From NCBI RefSeq assembly GCF_000023585.1, contig NC_012914.1, positions 272,001 to 336,000 on the forward strand: 64,000 bases of DNA, written 5' to 3'. The DNA is from Paenibacillus sp. JDR-2. GTDB taxonomy: Bacteria > Bacillota > Bacilli > Paenibacillales > Paenibacillaceae. Shown here in pieces: positions 60,163 through 64,000 of this stretch. The notes below the pieces were generated by a model. The model was not told the origin of the DNA. It worked only from the letters and a program-made list of their open reading frames with translations, and ran no database searches. Every line of letters starts with the position of its first letter. Positions within the stretch are counted from its first letter, which is position 1. Made by a program: the position numbers and the translations under genes.

Positions 60163-62340
60163 TTACTTGCCGGTCAAAGCCGGAACCGACTTCGGCGCTT
60201 CGCGGTGATGCGTCGCTTGCTCGTAAGCATAGCCAAGCTTGATCAGCTCGCCTTCCTCGTAAGGGCGCCCGAGCAGTTCAATGCCAACCGGCAGACCGCT
60301 GGATACGTAACCCGCAGGAACGCTAATGGCAGGGAAGCCGGAGAATGGGCTCAGGCGGTTCGCGTTACCGGAGCTGGAACCGGCAGGTCCCGAGGTCGAA
60401 GGATACAGGATTGCGTCAAGATTGTTGTCGGCCATCAAGCGAAGCAGCGACTGCTGCGTCGTGCGCGGACGGAACAGCATGATATCCTTGTATTCCTGCG
60501 TATCAAGCGACTCGACGTTGTTTCGAGTGGTCAACGTGCTCTTCAGAACCGACAGGAAGTCGGTGCCCGAGTTGATAATGTCCTGCAGGGAATGATAGCG
60601 GACCACATTAGGGTCGACAAACCTAGTGTTGGACAAGTAGTCGTTCAGGTTGAATTTGAATTCGTAACCGCTAAGGCTCGGATATTTCAAAATATCGGCG
60701 ATATTAGGAATATTAACGCCAACTACCGTTGCGCCTTGGTCGCGCATATCCTGGGCAGCTTGATTAAGCAGAGCCAGCACTTCCTGATTGCTGCCTATAA
60801 CGCTGCTGTCCATGACAAGGCCGATGCGGGCGCCTTTAAGACCGTTCTTATCCAAAAACTTCGTATAGCTGGCCGGCTTTCTGCCTACGCTGCCGGCTGT
60901 GGCGATATCGTTCGGATCGTAGCCGCTGACCGCGTCAAGCAGAATGGCCGCGTCGGATACGGTTCTGGCCATCGGTCCGCCTACGTCCTGCGACAGCGCG
61001 AGCGGGATGATGCCGTCGCGGCTTGTCAGACCAATCGTTGGACGGATGCCAACAATGCTGTTCCAGGACGAAGGGATGCGAATCGATCCGCCCGTATCGG
61101 TGCCGAGACCGGCTACGCCAAGGTTGGCTGCAAGCGATGCGCCCGTTCCGCCGCTGGAGCCGCCCGGGTTTTTGGTCAAATCGTAAGGATTCAACGTTTG
61201 TCCGCCCAACGAGCTGTTCGTGTCCGTGTTAATCGCGAATTCGCTCAGGTTGGCCTTGGCCAGGATGATCGCTCCGGCATCCTTCAGCTTCTTGATCATG
61301 AAGGCGTCGCTGACCGTCTGGTTGTCCTTCAGGCAGGTACAGCCCGCGCTCGTTGGCATGCCAAGCGTATCGTAGTTATCCTTGACGATGATCGGAATGC
61401 CGTGCATGAGACCGCGCGGGCCTTGCTCCTTGCGCTCTTCGTCGAGCGCTTTGGCGGTAGCCAGCGCATCCGGATTAACCGTGATCAGCGAATGAATATC
61501 GTCGTCGTATTCATTGATCCGGTCCAGATACATCTGGACGAGTTCCTCGGAGGTCAATTTCCCGGCCGCCATGGCGTTCTGAATGCTCATGATATCGGCT
61601 TCCATCAGTTGGAACGGCTGGCCGTTGTCGTAGAGCACTTTTTTGCCTAACGAGGCGAGATCCTGGACATCGATGGTATTGTTTTTGTTGAAATCGCCGT
61701 TTGCAACCTTCGTCCAGTTCGGATCGTCCGAGGCAATACCGAAGTATTTGATCAGGACGGAGAGATCGCCCACGTCGATTACGCTGTTATTATTCAGATC
61801 ACCCTCGGCTGCGCCCGTAATCTGGACGGCAAGCGATTCCTCCGGCGTTTGAACCGTGCTTCCGTCGTCGATTCCAAGCTCAACGGTACCGCTGATTCCG
61901 CTAAGATCCGCAGCGGCGTTGGCTTTGAAGGTCAAGGTGAGGAGGGAGCCGGCCGTTGTGAGGCTGCCCGTTGCATCCGTCGTTACGATGGTTACCTTGC
62001 CGGATACGGCGTTTACGCCGGCAATGCTCACGGCCGAATTCGCAGACGAAGCGGATAGGTACTCGAACTGAGTCGGGTCGTATTCGAAAATGAATTTGCC
62101 TGCGGTTGCATCGCCGGTAGCGCCCGTTAGCGATACGGTTACGTCGAAGGAGTTACCGACCGAGGTAAGGGCAGGGCCGGAGAGCTGGACCAACGCCTTC
62201 GGCTCCTGTACTTGGGGCTGCTCCAGTGCGGTTGGCGTGCTTGTGCCGCTGGCATAAGCGCTTGTATCCAGGATCGGGGTGAAAAGAAGCGAGGTGCTTA
62301 GCATTACAAGGCTGGCTAATTTCGTAATCGGTTTAATCAT
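60163..62340 (-). CDS. Secreted amidase with cohesin and dockerin domains
   Basis: A 725-residue secreted enzyme. A signal peptide (about 1-31) is followed by a cohesin-like domain (about 48-175: VGNSFDVTVSLTG...GKFIFEYDPTQFEYL, quoted in part). A dockerin lies at about 178-238 with two loops, GDLNNNSVIDVGD and GDFNKNNTIDVQD, in which Asn replaces the usual Asp-Gly. The amidase-signature domain (about 250-720) has the triad Lys320 (IIVKD), Ser395 (PGGSSGG) and Ser419 (GTDTGGSIR), 24 residues apart as in FAAH. It hydrolyses an unknown amide. One protein carrying both cohesin and dockerin could chain or self-assemble. The partner anchor gene is directly downstream. Confidence 0.88.
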   Translation of the reverse strand: MIKPITKLASLVMLSTSLLFTPILDTSAYASGTSTPTALEQPQVQEPKALVQLSGPALTSVGNSFDVTVSLTGATGDATAGKFIFEYDPTQFEYLSASSANSAVSIAGVNAVSGKVTIVTTDATGSLTTAGSLLTLTFKANAAADLSGISGTVELGIDDGSTVQTPEESLAVQITGAAEGDLNNNSVIDVGDLSVLIKYFGIASDDPNWTKVANGDFNKNNTIDVQDLASLGKKVLYDNGQPFQLMEADIMSIQNAMAAGKLTSEELVQMYLDRINEYDDDIHSLITVNPDALATAKALDEERKEQGPRGLMHGIPIIVKDNYDTLGMPTSAGCTCLKDNQTVSDAFMIKKLKDAGAIILAKANLSEFAINTDTNSSLGGQTLNPYDLTKNPGGSSGGTGASLAANLGVAGLGTDTGGSIRIPSSWNSIVGIRPTIGLTSRDGIIPLALSQDVGGPMARTVSDAAILLDAVSGYDPNDIATAGSVGRKPASYTKFLDKNGLKGARIGLVMDSSVIGSNQEVLALLNQAAQDMRDQGATVVGVNIPNIADILKYPSLSGYEFKFNLNDYLSNTRFVDPNVVRYHSLQDIINSGTDFLSVLKSTLTTRNNVESLDTQEYKDIMLFRPRTTQQSLLRLMADNNLDAILYPSTSGPAGSSSGNANRLSPFSGFPAISVPAGYVSSGLPVGIELLGRPYEEGELIKLGYAYEQATHHREAPKSVPALTGK

Positions 62341-62663
62341 GGCGTCCTCCTTGGGTTGGCATAAGCCAGTCTATTAATGTCAAATATAATAACCTAGTAG
62401 ACAGTTGAGGCAGAGAGAATTAGATTATATATGACATATAAGTTACATAGAATGTTCCCCCTTTGAATCTCTCTATTAATCTATCGCTAATATTAGTTAA
62501 GTTGGTTAAGCAAATCAAACGAGATAAAAGCGGAAGAAACCGCTTAAATCCCATGTTTTTAACGTTTTAATCGGTTTTTTGAGGATGACCTCCTTGGAGT
62601 GCAAATTATGTAATATAAATGTTAATTTTTATGACACATAGATTTAAGGAATAGAAATAAAAA
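62341..62663. other. Non-coding region upstream of the amidase gene
   Basis: AT-rich DNA with a recurring TATGACATATA-type word (62433 and, as TATGACACATA, about 62630) and a short AAGCGG/CCGCTT hairpin (about 62528-62545). The amidase promoter must lie here but no convincing -35/-10 pair was seen. It does not contain an ORF of note. Confidence 0.4.
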
Positions 62664-62700
62664 AGAGGCAATCATAGACCGAAAGGTCTCGACTGCCTCT
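62664..62700 (-). terminator. Rho-independent terminator of the second azoR gene
   Basis: AGAGGCA...TGCCTCT (7 bp) encloses AGACC-GAAA-GGTCT and is followed on the minus strand by TTTTTTATT. It lies 42 bp beyond the azoreductase stop. Confidence 0.85.
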
Positions 62701-62741
62701 AAATGTTCTTCTATGGATGAATCTTCAGGGTTAAGCTGTAT

Positions 62742-63389
62742 TTAGACCGTTACTTTGCTTGCCAGGCGCGCGGCTGCTTCTTGGGCTTCTTTTTTCGCTT
62801 TTTCCAATACTTCCGCTTTGTCCAGCACGTTTGTGCCTTGCGCGCGGATAATCTGGTAATCTTCGATTCCGAGGAAGTTAAACATCGATTTCAGGTACTT
62901 GTGGGAGAATTCGATGTCGGTGTACCAGTCGTTATTCGTGTAGATGCCGCCGCTTCCTTGAATCACAAGCAAGCTCCGGCCGTCGGTCAACAGCCCTACG
63001 CTGCCGTTCTCCGTATATTTGAAGGTCTCGCGGGCGATCAAGATGTTATCCATATAATCCTTCAATCGGGAAGGAATATTGAAATTGTGAAGTGGCATGA
63101 TAATCACATATTTTTTTGCGTTTTTGAATTGCTGCAGGATTTCGTTCATCCTGCCGGTGACGCGTTTTTCTTCATCCGTTAACTCTTCTCCGGAGGCTGA
63201 TTTAGCCCAAGCTCCTAGTACGGTTCTGTCTAATTCCGGGATTTCTTCACTATAAAGATCGATTTGCTCGATCGATTCATTTGGATTCATCTTGCGGTAA
63301 TTCTCAATAAAATGATGGCCGACTTGAAGGCTGACAGAAGCAGGGGAATCCACATTAGGGTGTGCATTGATGATAAGCAGCTTTTCCAT
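62742..63389 (-). CDS. azoR: FMN-dependent NADH azoreductase (second copy)
   Basis: A 215-residue paralogue of the azoreductase at 13858. It begins KLLIINAHPNVDSPASVSL (FMN phosphate) and has MPLHNFNIPSRLKDYMDN in place of SPMWNFTVP; the aromatic residue before Asn is His here. The difference in the flavin loop suggests a different substrate or activity. AGGAGTGAAAGA lies before the ATG at 63389; an upstream ATG in the same frame has no site. It is divergent from an Rrf2-type regulator, which may control it. Confidence 0.9.
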   Translation of the reverse strand: MEKLLIINAHPNVDSPASVSLQVGHHFIENYRKMNPNESIEQIDLYSEEIPELDRTVLGAWAKSASGEELTDEEKRVTGRMNEILQQFKNAKKYVIIMPLHNFNIPSRLKDYMDNILIARETFKYTENGSVGLLTDGRSLLVIQGSGGIYTNNDWYTDIEFSHKYLKSMFNFLGIEDYQIIRAQGTNVLDKAEVLEKAKKEAQEAAARLASKVTV

Positions 63390-63456
63390 TCTTTCACTCC
63401 TAAATATTTTTTTCATTAATTGGCGACAAAGTTAATCGCCGATTAGGTTTGACTCC

Positions 63457-63485
63457 AATATACGACTTCCATTCGGCAAAGTCAA
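63457..63485 (-). promoter_or_regulatory. Promoter of the second azoR gene
   Basis: On the minus strand TTGACT (63480-63485) and TATATT (63457-63462) are 17 nt apart, a near-consensus sigma-A promoter. Confidence 0.65.
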
Positions 63486-63509
63486 TTCCATTATTATGGC
63501 AAGCCTAAG

Positions 63510-63538
63510 TTGACAATAGGCGCCGTTATCATTAAATT
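63510..63538 (+). promoter_or_regulatory. Promoter of the Rrf2 gene
   Basis: TTGACA (63510-63515) and TAAATT (63533-63538) have a 17-nt spacer. Confidence 0.6.
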
Positions 63539-63575
63539 TATAGTATTTACCCATGCGATAATGGGAGGAGTTATC

Positions 63576-64000
63576 ATGCAGTATAGCGTCGGAGTAGAGT
63601 ATGCCTTGCATTGTCTGGTTTACTTGATTCCTAATGAATCAACGATTGGCATCAAGGAGCTTGCTTTTTTTCAAGGCATTCCGGAGACCTACTTGTCCAA
63701 AATTTTCACAAAGCTAACCAAGGCCGGCATCGTCTCGTCGGTTCCAGGCGTTAAAGGCGGATTCAAGCTTGCGCGCGTTCCGGACGATATTTCCTTTTGG
63801 GATGTAGTCGAAGCCGTGGAGGGGAAGAAGCCGATATTCCAGTGTCAGAACATCAAGGATAAAGGCTATCTCTATCGCAATCGCGACTGTTCGGACTGTG
63901 CGGCATCCACGGGCTCCTGCTCGATTAATTTAGTAATGCTCGAAGCCGAAGAGACTATGCAGAATTATTTGCGGAATAAGAAATTGTCTTGGCTGGAGGA
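63576..64000 (+). CDS. Rrf2 family transcriptional regulator, C-terminus off the window
   Basis: Reads MQYSVGVEYALHCLVYLI and runs off the right edge after about 141 residues. The winged helix has IGIKELAFFQGIPETYLSKIFTKLTKAGIV. A Cys cluster follows (FQCQN, then DCSDC and GSC), similar to Rrf2 regulators that hold a [2Fe-2S] or sense oxidants. It lies divergent from the second azoR, which suggests redox control of that gene. GGGAGGAG lies 5 nt before the ATG. Confidence 0.88.
   Translation, partial: MQYSVGVEYALHCLVYLIPNESTIGIKELAFFQGIPETYLSKIFTKLTKAGIVSSVPGVKGGFKLARVPDDISFWDVVEAVEGKKPIFQCQNIKDKGYLYRNRDCSDCAASTGSCSINLVMLEAEETMQNYLRNKKLSWLE

Noticed and set aside
60205..61650. 481-residue frame antisense to the amidase
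   Set aside because: It mirrors the codon pattern of the amidase gene, which has a full catalytic triad and signal peptide, and has no recognisable domain itself.
27594..62340. A cellulosome locus
   Set aside because: There is no scaffoldin with multiple cohesins and no dockerin-bearing cellulase or xylanase. The GH3 and GH2 enzymes have neither dockerin nor signal peptide.

Overview
The window looks like a chromosomal segment of a Paenibacillus-type bacterium (Bacillales). This is inferred from gene content and style: strong GGAGG ribosome-binding sites with frequent TTG/GTG starts, S-layer-homology (SLH) surface proteins, a YesM/YesN two-component pair next to an LplABC-type sugar importer, HxlR regulators, a FusB-type EF-G-binding protein, and many small intergenic palindrome arrays. 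No rRNA, tRNA, phage, insertion sequence or CRISPR locus was seen. The first gene (MFS transporter) and the last gene (Rrf2 regulator) run off the window.

Layout. 0-3.3 kb: small housekeeping genes (DUF423 membrane protein, glyoxalase-fold protein, Lrp/AsnC regulator, DUF2277, YfbR-like HD nucleotidase). 3.4-9.5 kb: a GH3 beta-glucosidase with swapped domain order, a SEC-C protein and a chemotaxis receptor. 9.5-17.6 kb: a hydrolase, a LysR/MFS divergent pair, two HxlR modules (one with azoreductase, one with DoxX), DUF302, LysR and GNAT genes. 17.6-23.1 kb: a histidine kinase/response regulator/membrane protein operon and a GH2 beta-mannosidase. 23.1-24.0 kb: an array of perfect palindromes. 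24.2-27.3 kb: a glycosyltransferase/PlsY-like acyltransferase pair and a BNR-repeat lipoprotein. 27.6-32.9 kb: a dockerin-bearing surface protein followed by a cohesin-SLH anchor protein. 33-39.7 kb: AraC, aldo/keto reductase, patatin, a FusB-type gene behind a leader peptide, small membrane proteins and a MATE exporter. 40.1-41.5 kb: a second palindrome array. 41.7-47.7 kb: an unknown gene and an oppABCDF oligopeptide importer. 48-56.6 kb: a lipoprotein, the yesMN-like pair and a divergent lplBCA-like importer with a CcpA (cre) site, flanked by further short repeats. 56.9-58.3 kb: a DoxX/ArsR/AHSA1 operon with its operators visible. 58.5-62.3 kb: a cohesin-SLH anchor protein behind an amidase that itself carries cohesin and dockerin modules. 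62.7-64 kb: a second azoreductase divergent from an Rrf2 regulator.

The strongest candidate for an undescribed system is the pair of cohesin/dockerin loci (27.6-32.9 and 58.5-62.3 kb). Both have the same order, a secreted dockerin protein first and a cohesin-SLH cell-wall anchor second, and neither carries cellulases. I infer a non-cellulosomal surface-assembly system that displays an adhesin-like protein and an amidase-signature enzyme on the S-layer. Also notable are a probable antibiotic-responsive leader peptide and attenuator before the FusB-type gene, the several unrelated intergenic palindrome arrays, and operators set in promoter spacers in the redox and ArsR modules.
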